Assembly: GCA_016286535.1 (NCBI GenBank)
Contig: JAEESZ010000002.1
Location: 62,001-126,000, forward strand
Length of the DNA stretch: 64,000 nt
Direction of reading: 5' to 3'
Source: Treponema sp.
GTDB taxonomy: Bacteria > Spirochaetota > Spirochaetia > Treponematales > Treponemataceae
The notes under the pieces were generated by a model that was given only the letters and a program-made list of their open reading frames with translations, was not told the origin of the DNA and ran no database searches. Position 1 is the stretch's first letter. Each line of letters begins with the position of its first letter. Shown here piece after piece: positions 22,230 through 32,227 of the stretch. A program made the translations under genes and the position numbers.

Positions 22230-24295
22230 TGAAAAAGCAGACTTCCTTTTTATTTATATTTTCTTTTTGCCTGCTCTTTGCCTATTCTCAGGTAACAAGT
22301 TCAGATGCAGGTTTAAAAGTTCCTCAGGACGGAATCAGAAACAGTAATCAGGGCTTTGCTTCCCAGGAATTCCGCCATGGGGTTCAGGCTTATTATAAAG
22401 GCTCTTATAACGAAGCTATAATGCAGTTTGAAAAAGCCCTTTCTTTTTTACCAAACGATTCTTTAATTCTGGAATGGCTGGGTAAGGCTTACTATAAGTC
22501 CGGAATGGAAGGTTCTGCCCTTGCTTACTGGCAGGCTGCAAAAAACAACGGTTACGGCGGCCTTTTACTGGAGAACAAAATTGAAGTTGTAAGGGAAAGA
22601 CGGGTTACAGGAGAATCAAACGAAGCACAGATTCGCCTTACAGAAGCAGGTTCCTTTGACGGAAATTTCAATGACAACCTTGTTTTCAGCGGTCCGGTTT
22701 CTGTTCTGCCTAATTTTGACGGAACCTTATGGCTTGCTTCATATAATCTAAATCAGCTTTTATTAATGAATCAGAATGGAATTGTACTTCAAAGAGTTAC
22801 AGGTCCTATAAACGGTTTTGACCGTCCAAGTGATATTATAAGGCTTGCAGATAATAAACTGCTTGTAAGCGAAAATGCCGGAGACCGCCTTGCACTTTTA
22901 AGTTCAAAGGGTTCTTTTGAAAAATATATCGGAGAAAAGGGCAGAAAGACCGGTCAGATGGTTGGACCTTTATATCTTGCTCAGGATGAATTTGAACGTA
23001 TTTATGTTACAGATTATGGCAATCGCCGTGTAGATGTTTTTGACAAAGACGGAAATGCCCTCTTTTTCTTTGGTGGAAAAAGTTCAGATTTTGCAGGCTT
23101 AAAGGGACCTACCGGTATTTGTCTTGTAAATGACAGTGTTTTTGTTGCAGATGATCAGAACGGCTGCATTTATGAATTTGACCGCTCAGGAAACTATGTA
23201 AGGGCACTGGTAGAAAAAGGAACTTTCAGCAAGCCTGAAAGCATAAAATTATGGAATGGAGCCCTGCTGCTCTGCGATTCAAATAAATTAATTTCTGTAG
23301 ATTATGATACCGGAGCAATTTTTGAATACGCCAGAACCGGAAATGCCCCAAGCCGGGTAACCTGTGCTTCTGGTGATATTAACGGTAATGTACTTGTTTG
23401 TGATTATACTTCGAACGAATTATATATAATGTCAAAACTGCAGGAACTTGTAGGCGGTTTGTTTGTTCAGATTGAAGCAGTTGATGCCTCAAAGTTTCCT
23501 AATGTAGTTGTTGAAGTAAAGGTAGAAAACCGCCACAGACAAAGTCTTGTTGGCCTTCAGGAATCTAATTTCTACTTTACAGAAAATAAAAGACCTGTAA
23601 ATAATTTTAAGCTTCTTGGTGCTTCTTCAAATAATACAAATGCCGATATTACCTTTATTATTGACCGTTCAAATACAACAAGAGCCTATAAAAACGAAAT
23701 TGAAAGCAGCATAAAGGAAATTACTTCCACCTTAGACGATTCCTTTATTGTAAGGATTATTAGTGCCGGAGAAATCCCTGTTCTGGAATATCAGGGAAAG
23801 CCTTCCTTATTGAATAATTTTTCTTTAGATGCCTTAAAGAATCCTTTTGCTTCAAAGATAAATCTGGATCTTGCTTTAAGACTTGCTTCCAACGATTTAA
23901 TAAAGGGAAATAAAAAACGTTCAATTCTCTTTATTTCAGACTGCAATGAAGATTCAATTGATTATTCAAATTATGATTTAAGTGAATTAACTGCCTTTTT
24001 GAATAATAATTCAATTTCTTTTTCTATGATCCAGCTGGAACAAAAGGCTGCGGACGAAAAACTTGATTTTATTCTTTCAAATACTTTTGGAGATTCCTAC
24101 TACGTATACAGGCCGGCCGGTTTAAGATCTGTAGTTAATGATATTTTACAGATGCCACAGGGAGTATATCAGTTCTCTTATACCTCATCTTTAACTACAA
24201 ATTTTGGCCAGAATTATCTTCTTGTTGAAGCAGAAGTTTACCTCTTAAACAGAAGCGGAAGGGATGAAGCCGGTTATTTTGCACCTCTTCAATAA
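22229..24295 (+). CDS. Secreted protein with TPR, NHL-propeller and VWA-like domains
   Basis: This 688-residue protein starts with a signal peptide (FLFIFSFCLLFAYSQ, about residues 7-21). Residues about 48-112 form TPR repeats (AYYKGSYNEAIMQFEKAL). Residues about 140-400 are an NHL-type beta-propeller (DRPSDIIRLADNKLLVSENA, IYVTDYGNRRVDVFDKDG, VFVADDQNGCIYEFDRSG). Residues about 470-640 resemble a von Willebrand A domain (DITFIIDRSN, SILFISDCNED), although the MIDAS is altered (DRSN in place of DxSxS). It probably acts in the periplasm or on the surface as a binding scaffold. It ends five bases before the convergent dinB fusion gene. Confidence 0.8.
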   Translation: MKKQTSFLFIFSFCLLFAYSQVTSSDAGLKVPQDGIRNSNQGFASQEFRHGVQAYYKGSYNEAIMQFEKALSFLPNDSLILEWLGKAYYKSGMEGSALAYWQAAKNNGYGGLLLENKIEVVRERRVTGESNEAQIRLTEAGSFDGNFNDNLVFSGPVSVLPNFDGTLWLASYNLNQLLLMNQNGIVLQRVTGPINGFDRPSDIIRLADNKLLVSENAGDRLALLSSKGSFEKYIGEKGRKTGQMVGPLYLAQDEFERIYVTDYGNRRVDVFDKDGNALFFFGGKSSDFAGLKGPTGICLVNDSVFVADDQNGCIYEFDRSGNYVRALVEKGTFSKPESIKLWNGALLLCDSNKLISVDYDTGAIFEYARTGNAPSRVTCASGDINGNVLVCDYTSNELYIMSKLQELVGGLFVQIEAVDASKFPNVVVEVKVENRHRQSLVGLQESNFYFTENKRPVNNFKLLGASSNNTNADITFIIDRSNTTRAYKNEIESSIKEITSTLDDSFIVRIISAGEIPVLEYQGKPSLLNNFSLDALKNPFASKINLDLALRLASNDLIKGNKKRSILFISDCNEDSIDYSNYDLSELTAFLNNNSISFSMIQLEQKAADEKLDFILSNTFGDSYYVYRPAGLRSVVNDILQMPQGVYQFSYTSSLTTNFGQNYLLVEAEVYLLNRSGRDEAGYFAPLQ

Positions 24296-24300
24296 GAAAA

Positions 24301-27300
24301 CTAGAAGGTAACTTTGCAGCTGAGATCTGTAATCAGTTCAAAGCTTGCAGAAGAACCTTCATACCAGTAAAAGTTTCCACCAAAGGTAAGTCCAAGGCTA
24401 TAGTGTTTTGAAAGTTTTACACTGTTATTGTGTTCATAATTATACTTTTGGAAGAAGGCTGAGGAAGTTTTTCCCATGGAGATATTAAAGATATCCTTCT
24501 GAGTAATATCGTACTTGCCCTTAAAGTAATTATTAGACAAAAGATTTGCAAGGCCTAAAACTATACTTTTTTGTGCAGGTCTTGAATAAATAAAGGTTGT
24601 TTTTACATTCCATATGCCCTCTGTAGAAAGCTGCAGGTTCAGGGCTGTTGAAATAGAACTTTTTGAGTTTATATAAAGCAGGAGCTGGCTGTAAGCACTT
24701 AAAGAAAAAGAAGTTTCCGAAAGATTATCGGAAGGAAGTTTTAAGGCTGCAGTCAGGCTTGAATATAATTCATCAGATTCAAAAAATTTAAAGACCGGCT
24801 TAATGCTTTTACTTCCAAAATTATTCAGGGCTGTACTTGAAGCTGTAATTTTTATCTGATAAAGGTCACTTAAAGTGGAGTTTGCCTTTATATCCCTTTC
24901 GAAAATTAAAGAAGAATTGTTTGGAAGAAAAATATCTTTTACAGAATTAGAAAGAGGTCTTTTCCAGCTGAAACTGTATCTGCAGCTGTAGGTAGAAAGC
25001 TGATTTTCACTTTCGTATAAAAGCCTCTGGCCTAGTTCTTTTGAGAAAATATCTGCAAAAGGCAGGGCTTTATAAAAGTTTCCGCTCTTTGCAAGGTTTG
25101 AAAAGAGCAGGGAAGAATCCTCCAGATAGGATGGAGAAGTGCAGTTATTTAATAAATCATAAGCTGTTTTCTGGTAGCTTATTGAAAAAGTTTCCTTTTT
25201 AACTTTGAAAGGAAAGTCCAGAAGTAAATCCTGAGTTAAATAATGCTTGAGCGAAGAATTATTAATATTAGATTTCAAAGAAAAATCCAGGTTTGGACTA
25301 AAAGAAAGTTTAGTAAAATCACTTTTAAAATTCGTATTGTAGTTTAAGCTTCTGTATAAGGCTTTTTCTTCTCCGCAGGAAAATTCAAGTTTAGAAAGCT
25401 TATACCAGGAATCAAAATATTTATCTTCGCAAAGTTCATCACTTCCCTTAGAATTAATTTTCTGATTTCCTTCAACTTTTGCATTAAAGGTGATTTTTGT
25501 ATTTTTTATATCTTTTGAAAAAGCATCAGAAATTGTAAAGGTCTGATTCTGAATATAAAGCCTTTGGATGGCCTTGCTTTCAAATGAAAGCTTTGTACCA
25601 ATTTTATTAAAGTCCAGTTTCAGGGAATTTGATTTTGAATAAGAGGAGGCAGAAGGTTCAATGTTGAAAATTTCAGAAAAATTCAAAAAATTAAAGAGGG
25701 CTTTTTCGCTTTGAATCTGATGACCTGCGCTATTTAAATAAAAATCATTATCTGAAGAAGAATAAAGGGCATTTACAAGGGAATAAAAGTTTACATTACA
25801 AAAGGTAATCTGGCCGCTTAAGGTTGTATCAATATTTGCCTTGTCTTTACTTGAATAAGATTCCTGTCCTTCCAGCCGCAAAAGGACATTTTTAAGAATT
25901 TCAAAATCACCTGCTTTTAGAATTACATCATTATTTTCGTACTTTGCAAGAATATAGTTTCTGGCAGAAAAATAGCTTTGACTTTCTGAATAGTAAAGAT
26001 TATTTAAATAAAAACTTCCGCTGGTGTAAAGGTTATTATTCTGGCAGGTGTTGAGCTCAATTTTAATTCTGCAGGGAATAATTTTTTTATTTAAGGTAAG
26101 ACTGTAATGACTTTTATTAATAAGATTTCCGTCAATATATAAGGTCTTATTTTCTATATCAAAAGAAAGGCTGTGATATTCACTGTTGAAGCTGATGTAA
26201 TCTGCTAAATTATATAATTCAAGCTTTAAGGCTATATCTCCCTCGCTTTCTAAATTAAGGGAGTTGCAGTCCAGAAGAAGGAAAAGGGAAGCCTGGTCGC
26301 TTGTATAAGAAACAGAAGAAGCATCTTCTGCCTGCAGGGCAAAATCTAAATTAATGCTTTTGTAATCAGAAAAATCTGCTGAAGAAAAAGAAGAGGCAAA
26401 AGTTATAAGGGGATTAAAATCAGGCTGACTATAATCTTCTATCTTCCATTGAACAAGGCTTGAATAATTTGTATTTATTCCAAGAACTTTAGAGGAAGGT
26501 GAAGCTTCTGTTATCTGGGTGGAGTTTAAGACCAGAATGTTTTCATCATTTAAAGTATAAAGCTCCTGAACATAAGGCTCGTTTGGACCTATATAAAGCC
26601 TTCCGCTGATATTATCAGCAGAAGAAGATTTTTTTATAAGAAGGATTCTTGCATCATGATTAGAAGCTAAAAGACTCCGGTCATAATCGTCAAGGGCAAT
26701 TTTTACAGTCTGCCAGGAAGGGGTCGTAAAATCAAAGGCTGCCAGGGTTTTGTATGATTCTTCGCTTATTTTCCAGCAGGGAATATTAAGTGAATCTTCT
26801 CCATAAAAAGTATCAGATGCCTGAACTCCAAGCTGAAGGTAAAGGTCATAATCAGAGGAATTAAGGCTTGTAAGGTCTCCTTTTAAGGCAAGTTCAAAAT
26901 AAGAGGCTTTTGCAAGTAATTCTCCGTAAGGAAGTTTAAGGTCAAGACCTGCCCAGAGGCTTTCGCCGGAAAGGGAGCTTTCAGAAAAGTCATAGGCTAA
27001 AGGAATTAAATAGCCAGAAACTTCAGAAGAAGTCTGGCCTGTAAAGGAACTTGAGTTTACGGTACAGTTATTTTCGCTTTTTAAATATACGGAATCTACA
27101 TAAGGTTCGCTTAAAACCCTGTAGCCTGCATTCTGCGAATTGTAATAGCTTTTGTTTATATAATTATTATTGCAGAGAACTAAAAGGTTATTGCTGCCGT
27201 TTGCATTATTTACAGAAAGAGAAGCCTTGTCTGTAAACTCAAAATATTTATTTTTATAGCTGATGCCAGAGGTAAGGGCTGTAAATCCTGCAGAAGCTTC

Positions 27301-30177
27301 ATCTACCGTAGAATACTTTTTTGTAAAAAGCAGGGGCCATCGGGAAGTAAGGGAGGCATCAAAGGTAAAGACCGGGCTTTTTGAATAAGTAATTCCCGCT
27401 CCACTTGCAAAAGAGGCTAAAGAAGGGGAAGTATCTTCTTCCTGATAGTAAATTATGATTCTGTCAGTATCTTCAATCTTACTTGAAAGACTTACATCTC
27501 CGCTTGTGCTGTTGTATTTTGCCCCGGTATCCAGAACTCCGTTTTTATAAACCTGTATGCTGCTTTCTATAGCATTATTTCCAATATTTAAAGAAGAAAG
27601 TTCTCCAAGGCTTTTTAATAAAATTACAGTGTCATCATCTTTTTGTCGGGTAAGGTAAAGCAGGGGATTCCAGGCTGCCGCAGGATATCTGTATTCAGGA
27701 CTTTTACAGTCTCTGCTTCCTTCCTGTAAAGCTAAAAGGGCATAGGTATGATTTTCTTCAATAAAATCTTCTAAAAGAGAATAGCTTTGATCTAGTTCAG
27801 AAATTTCATAAAGAGAAGAGGTCTGCTCACTCGATTCATTAATTACAGAAAATTCTGCCTCGCTTACAATTCCTGCATCATAGATTCCGGCATTTAAAAA
27901 GGGCGAAAAACCTGAAGAATTCTGTATAACCAGGGCTTCTTCATTATTTATCTGAATATTCAGATTATAGGAAAAGTTTGAAAGACTGATTTTTTTACTG
28001 TTATACTTATTAAAATACTGCTGAATCTGGCCCAGAAATGAAGAAGAATCCGAATAAGTTCCGCACAAACTTATAATATCGCTGACGTATGATTGGTCTT
28101 CAAAGGTAACAAGTATTGTAGGAATTTTTCCATCCGTCTTATCTGTATTTGCAGAGGCTATAAACTCAATGCTTCCTTTTTGCAGGGATATATTGTAATC
28201 GGAAGCAGAAAGTTTTACATAACTTTTATGATTTGAATCTTTATAGCTTCCTTTTGTATTTTCTACATAAATATTTTTTATTTTTGAAAGATAAGTTTCG
28301 GCATTTTCCGGAAGAATGAATTCTTTGCCATATGCAAAATCTTCAAGCGCAATTGTTTTTTCTGTTACCGAATTAAGTCCATAAAATTCTGCCTTTTTAG
28401 AAGAGGTAAAATCAAAACGAAGAATTAAATCTCCCTTCCAGACAGAAGCTTTATCTGCAAAAGTAAAAGCAAGCCCCGGACTCTGGGCAGAACTTTTTCC
28501 AAGTCCATAGCCAAAATAATCAGCCGAATAAGAATTTTCCATGCTGATGTTGCGGTTAGAAATTACTGCAGATTTTAAAAAATCTTCGTTTTTATATCCC
28601 ACAGTATAGGTGTTTTTAGTAAAAGCATCTGCAAAACTGACATCGAAAAAATAATGGTCATTAATCTCAAGGTAAGAATTAAACTCAACTTCCTGCTTAA
28701 AAAGGGGCAGGCTGAAAGAAGCTGAAAAAGGAGAAAAATAAAAGTTGAGGCCGGTAGAAAAATCAAGGAGCCAGTAGCCGCTTAAATCGAATTTTATTTT
28801 TTCGGTTTTTACAAGGTAGTCATCTTGCGCTGAGGAAGAATTGTTTTTATTTTCCCCGCCGGATGCCTGATTTACATCATTTTTATTCTCCAGACTGTCA
28901 GAAAGAATACTTGCTGCTCCAAGATTATTTGTAATATTCTGACAGACGGCCTTATTAGAAAAAGAAGAAAAAAGTAAAAAAATAAGAGAGAGAGAAAGAA
29001 GTTTTAAGGTTCTTGCTTTTTGAACTTTTATTTCCGGATGTTTTTCCTGCAGCTGTAAAATTGCCTTCTGAACCTTTTGTTTTTTCTGCCTGTTATCTTC
29101 AAAAAGAGACTGCTGAAGAGGCTCTTCTTTTTTGTCTATATTTTCAAAGCCAACCCCTAATAATCTTATGCCACGTCCTTTCTGATATTTTTCTTCAAAG
29201 AGCATTTTTAATTTTTCATAAAAATCATCCAGAACCAGTATGTTTTCGTCAAAGGTTCTCTGAATGGAAACTGTAGAAAAATCATCATATCTTATTTTTA
29301 TAAAAATGGTTTTTGAAAAGCCCTTTTCTTTTAATAATCTGAAAAAAACTTCCTGGGCAAGTTCAAGAATTTCAGTTTCCAGAAGATAGTAATCCTGCAA
29401 ATCGTAGGGAAAGGTTCTTTCGTTACTTATGGAATGAGACTTTGCACTTTCTCCAAAACTTTGATTTTTTCCGCCCCTTACAACATCATACAGATAATTT
29501 CCCTGGCTTTTTCCAAAAAGAAATTCCAGCATATCCAGGTCTTTTTCGTAAATATCGCGGGTGGTAAAAATCCCTTTTCTATGAAGATTTTCGAGGCTTT
29601 TACTGCCAATGCCCCAGACTTTTTCCAGAGGCAGCTTAAGCATAAAATTGCATTCTTCTCCTTCGTTAATTATAAAAAAGCCGTCTGGTTTCTTCATGCC
29701 CGAAGCAATTTTTGCAAGGTATGGAGTTGGGGCAAGGCCTATGCTGACTGTAAGGCCTGTTTCAAGTTTTATTTTTTCTTTTATTCTTAAAATTGTTTCT
29801 TTTGGATCTCCGAATAATTTTTCGGTTCCTGTAAGGTCTATAAAGGCTTCATCTATAGACATTTGGGTTATCTGTGGAGAAAAATCTCCAAGAATGGTCA
29901 TAATCTTGTAGGAAAGTTCACAGTAGCGCTTATAATTTCCGTGTACAAAGATTCCCTGGGGGCAGAGTTTATAGGCCTGATAAGTTGGCATGGCAGAATG
30001 GACGCCAAAGGCTCTTGCTTCATAAGATGCTGTAGAAACAACGCCCCTGCGGTCTTCCGGTTTACCACCAACAATTACGGGTTTTCCCTTCCATTGCGGA
30101 TGATCCAGCTGTTCAACCGAAGCAAAAAAAGCGTCCAGATCTACATGTGCATAATATTTTGCACTTTGATTACTCAT
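24301..30177 (-). CDS. dinB: DNA polymerase IV fused in frame to a giant secreted, probably outer-membrane protein
   Basis: One uninterrupted frame of 1958 codons. Residues 1 to about 390 are a complete Y-family polymerase: HVDLDAFFASVEQ, the YEARAFGVHSAMP finger, SIDEAFIDLTG with the catalytic acidic pair, the VWGIGSKS helix-hairpin-helix, little finger, and a C-terminal QQSLFEDN beta-clamp-type motif. Directly after KVQKARTLK comes a signal-peptide-like hydrophobic stretch (residues 393-406). About 1545 Ser/Asn/Tyr-rich, beta-rich residues follow, ending SCKVTF with a terminal Phe as in barrel proteins. No ATG, GTG or TTG codon occurs in frame from residue 360 to 439. Either a true fusion, a recent stop loss, or an assembly error. 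Confidence 0.85.
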   Translation of the reverse strand: MSNQSAKYYAHVDLDAFFASVEQLDHPQWKGKPVIVGGKPEDRRGVVSTASYEARAFGVHSAMPTYQAYKLCPQGIFVHGNYKRYCELSYKIMTILGDFSPQITQMSIDEAFIDLTGTEKLFGDPKETILRIKEKIKLETGLTVSIGLAPTPYLAKIASGMKKPDGFFIINEGEECNFMLKLPLEKVWGIGSKSLENLHRKGIFTTRDIYEKDLDMLEFLFGKSQGNYLYDVVRGGKNQSFGESAKSHSISNERTFPYDLQDYYLLETEILELAQEVFFRLLKEKGFSKTIFIKIRYDDFSTVSIQRTFDENILVLDDFYEKLKMLFEEKYQKGRGIRLLGVGFENIDKKEEPLQQSLFEDNRQKKQKVQKAILQLQEKHPEIKVQKARTLKLLSLSLIFLLFSSFSNKAVCQNITNNLGAASILSDSLENKNDVNQASGGENKNNSSSAQDDYLVKTEKIKFDLSGYWLLDFSTGLNFYFSPFSASFSLPLFKQEVEFNSYLEINDHYFFDVSFADAFTKNTYTVGYKNEDFLKSAVISNRNISMENSYSADYFGYGLGKSSAQSPGLAFTFADKASVWKGDLILRFDFTSSKKAEFYGLNSVTEKTIALEDFAYGKEFILPENAETYLSKIKNIYVENTKGSYKDSNHKSYVKLSASDYNISLQKGSIEFIASANTDKTDGKIPTILVTFEDQSYVSDIISLCGTYSDSSSFLGQIQQYFNKYNSKKISLSNFSYNLNIQINNEEALVIQNSSGFSPFLNAGIYDAGIVSEAEFSVINESSEQTSSLYEISELDQSYSLLEDFIEENHTYALLALQEGSRDCKSPEYRYPAAAWNPLLYLTRQKDDDTVILLKSLGELSSLNIGNNAIESSIQVYKNGVLDTGAKYNSTSGDVSLSSKIEDTDRIIIYYQEEDTSPSLASFASGAGITYSKSPVFTFDASLTSRWPLLFTKKYSTVDEASAGFTALTSGISYKNKYFEFTDKASLSVNNANGSNNLLVLCNNNYINKSYYNSQNAGYRVLSEPYVDSVYLKSENNCTVNSSSFTGQTSSEVSGYLIPLAYDFSESSLSGESLWAGLDLKLPYGELLAKASYFELALKGDLTSLNSSDYDLYLQLGVQASDTFYGEDSLNIPCWKISEESYKTLAAFDFTTPSWQTVKIALDDYDRSLLASNHDARILLIKKSSSADNISGRLYIGPNEPYVQELYTLNDENILVLNSTQITEASPSSKVLGINTNYSSLVQWKIEDYSQPDFNPLITFASSFSSADFSDYKSINLDFALQAEDASSVSYTSDQASLFLLLDCNSLNLESEGDIALKLELYNLADYISFNSEYHSLSFDIENKTLYIDGNLINKSHYSLTLNKKIIPCRIKIELNTCQNNNLYTSGSFYLNNLYYSESQSYFSARNYILAKYENNDVILKAGDFEILKNVLLRLEGQESYSSKDKANIDTTLSGQITFCNVNFYSLVNALYSSSDNDFYLNSAGHQIQSEKALFNFLNFSEIFNIEPSASSYSKSNSLKLDFNKIGTKLSFESKAIQRLYIQNQTFTISDAFSKDIKNTKITFNAKVEGNQKINSKGSDELCEDKYFDSWYKLSKLEFSCGEEKALYRSLNYNTNFKSDFTKLSFSPNLDFSLKSNINNSSLKHYLTQDLLLDFPFKVKKETFSISYQKTAYDLLNNCTSPSYLEDSSLLFSNLAKSGNFYKALPFADIFSKELGQRLLYESENQLSTYSCRYSFSWKRPLSNSVKDIFLPNNSSLIFERDIKANSTLSDLYQIKITASSTALNNFGSKSIKPVFKFFESDELYSSLTAALKLPSDNLSETSFSLSAYSQLLLYINSKSSISTALNLQLSTEGIWNVKTTFIYSRPAQKSIVLGLANLLSNNYFKGKYDITQKDIFNISMGKTSSAFFQKYNYEHNNSVKLSKHYSLGLTFGGNFYWYEGSSASFELITDLSCKVTF

Positions 30178-32137
30178 CAGTATTTCCTATTTCAATTTTC
30201 TGACTGTATAAAAGATACTCTCCGGGAGTTGATGCTTCCTTATAAGCAAGTATATCTATTATACAATTCTCTGACTCAAAACCATAGGTAAAAATTAAGT
30301 TGGAAGGGGGATTTTCAGGAATTACAAAAACTGCCTGATTTGCTTTTATAACTTCAAAATCGTTATCGGCATATAATACCGGAGATTCTTTATTTGTAGA
30401 AAGGGTAACTTCAATATCCTTTACATTTTCTGCAAGTTCTATGTTAAGACTTCTGATGTGGTCATTAAATACTTTTTTATCTGTCCAGGAAGTTTTTATA
30501 AAATCATTCCGGTATGCCTCTTTTATAAGGGGCTGACTTATAACTTTTCTTTTTTTATAAGTTGAATTAAAGGAATGTGCGCTGAGAATCAAAAGAAAAA
30601 GGGCAATTACAAAGCCGCTTGCTGTTGAAATAATAGTTTCCTTGTAGCCTGTAAGTTTGTTTTTAAAGGAAATAAGGATTCTAAAATAAGTAAGAATGAT
30701 GGTTGTTAAAACAAGGCTTTCTTCCAGCCAGATAAAGTTTGGTTTACAGTAATATTCCTGCAAAAGATCAATCTGGGCATTTTGTGTAATACCCCTGATA
30801 TATGGTACAAAAGGAATAATCAAAAGTAAAAGGGCAACGATATGAATGTATCTGAACTTAAAAATTAAAATTACAATAGAAATAGTCAGAATAAGGCTCA
30901 TCAAAGGGAAGAAGGAAATATCAAAAAAAGAGAAAATAAAAAGGTTCAGGGCTGCAGAAAATACAATCAGAAAGTCTATGGATTTTTCATTCAGTTTTTC
31001 GCGCGATATATTAATTTTAAAAATAAAATAAATTGATGTAGAAAAGATTGCAGTAATAATCTGACTTGCATAAAGATAACTTACCTTCTGTGCAGGAGAA
31101 AGCAGGGGAAAGAAAAGGGATAATAAAAGCCTTGCAAAAAAGAAGGAAAAGCTTATTAAAACAAATACAATTGGAACAGAAATCCATATCTGCTGAATCT
31201 TTTTCCAGGTATTATTTTTTAAGCTTGTATTAACAAAGGCTAAAAAGAAAATAAAAAGGATGATTAAAAAGAAAAGCAGGATGATTAACTGTACGATTTT
31301 GTGTTCAGTAATATTTATGTAATGATTTACGGTTTTAACAATAATAAAGTGCTGGTCCCATAAAAAATCGGGATTTTTATTATACTGATTTATAAACTCA
31401 ACACAGAAAAGAAAGTTCTGGCTGAAGTGAGAAGCTTTTGTAAAGCCTATTTTTATTGCCGGTATTTCCTGGCTGAAAAAATAATCCAGCTGCCGGTCTT
31501 TAAAAAACTTAAAGTTATTCTGCTGACTGATGTAGTAATAGGGCAGAAGGGAATCAATCTTGTTTTTAAGAAAAGAGTTATATGCGGTTTTTACAAGAAA
31601 AGATGGGGATGCAGTTGAAGATGAACTTGTAAGAATATTATTTGCAGGAGAGTCCAGATCAAAAATAAGGGCAGTTGTATTTTCATTTGAGGTTGAGTTA
31701 TTAAGATAGACGCTGCTTCCGTTCACCATGCCTCTTTTTGTAATATGAGGATAATCTCCATAGGAAAGTAAAATTGTCAGCCTGAAATCATATTTCTGGG
31801 CTTTTACATAATTAATTACATTTATTAAAAACTCAGGCTTATTATATATCTGCTCCTGGTCAAAAACTAAAAGTAACTGTTTGGAAGATAGAGAACGGCT
31901 CTTTTCTGCAGGCTCAAAGTTGATGATTATATTGTAGGGAAGGGAATTTTCGCCGGCTGTAACAAGGTTTTGAGTCCTTATATCAAGCTCTTTTTGATAG
32001 AATTTACTGTAAACTTTGTTAGAAAGCTCCTGGCCATTAAAAGACTGATTATATGCTGTAATGGACTGACCATATATAAAAAGAGTAGAAATTATCAGGA
32101 AAAATAAAAATGTAAGTATAACTTTTGCTCTTTTCAT
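30170..32137 (-). CDS. Polytopic membrane protein with N-terminal extracytoplasmic domain, unknown function
   Basis: I do not recognise this 655-residue protein with confidence. It has a signal sequence (ILTFLFFLIISTLFIYGQ) and an extracytoplasmic domain of about 255 residues. Roughly eight membrane segments follow between residues 283 and 527, then a C-terminal extracytoplasmic domain of about 125 residues. The first domain (LIFDLDSPAN, FSQEIPAIKIGF) faintly recalls M28/Gaa1-type peptidase folds, but the metal ligands are not evident. Its last eight bases overlap the start of the dinB fusion gene, so the two are co-expressed. A role in exporting or processing the giant protein encoded next is a guess from position. 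Confidence 0.6.
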   Translation of the reverse strand: MKRAKVILTFLFFLIISTLFIYGQSITAYNQSFNGQELSNKVYSKFYQKELDIRTQNLVTAGENSLPYNIIINFEPAEKSRSLSSKQLLLVFDQEQIYNKPEFLINVINYVKAQKYDFRLTILLSYGDYPHITKRGMVNGSSVYLNNSTSNENTTALIFDLDSPANNILTSSSSTASPSFLVKTAYNSFLKNKIDSLLPYYYISQQNNFKFFKDRQLDYFFSQEIPAIKIGFTKASHFSQNFLFCVEFINQYNKNPDFLWDQHFIIVKTVNHYINITEHKIVQLIILLFFLIILFIFFLAFVNTSLKNNTWKKIQQIWISVPIVFVLISFSFFFARLLLSLFFPLLSPAQKVSYLYASQIITAIFSTSIYFIFKINISREKLNEKSIDFLIVFSAALNLFIFSFFDISFFPLMSLILTISIVILIFKFRYIHIVALLLLIIPFVPYIRGITQNAQIDLLQEYYCKPNFIWLEESLVLTTIILTYFRILISFKNKLTGYKETIISTASGFVIALFLLILSAHSFNSTYKKRKVISQPLIKEAYRNDFIKTSWTDKKVFNDHIRSLNIELAENVKDIEVTLSTNKESPVLYADNDFEVIKANQAVFVIPENPPSNLIFTYGFESENCIIDILAYKEASTPGEYLLYSQKIEIGNTDE

Positions 32138-32162
32138 ACCATATAAGTTTATTAATTAAATG

Positions 32163-32191
32163 TTTACAATTCAAGACCTTTCTTATATAAT
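32163..32191 (+). promoter_or_regulatory. Promoter of the 32228 gene
   Basis: TTTACA (32163-32168) and TATAAT (32186-32191) are 17 bases apart. An AGAAGGAAA ribosome site precedes the ATG at 32228. It begins the run 32228 - lipoprotein - trmB - ligA. Confidence 0.7.
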
Positions 32192-32227
32192 TTATATGGA
32201 GTTGAGAGTGTTTTTAAGAAGGAAATA

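Noticed and set aside
28861..29100. A separate start codon for the giant protein after DinB
   Set aside because: I read the frame codon by codon over residues 360-439 and found no ATG, GTG or TTG and no purine-rich ribosome site; only CTG and ATT remain.
29434..30291. Several open frames on the forward strand opposite the dinB part of the fusion gene
   Set aside because: They have no ribosome sites or recognisable motifs and overlap each other; they mirror the codon pattern of the reverse-strand polymerase gene.
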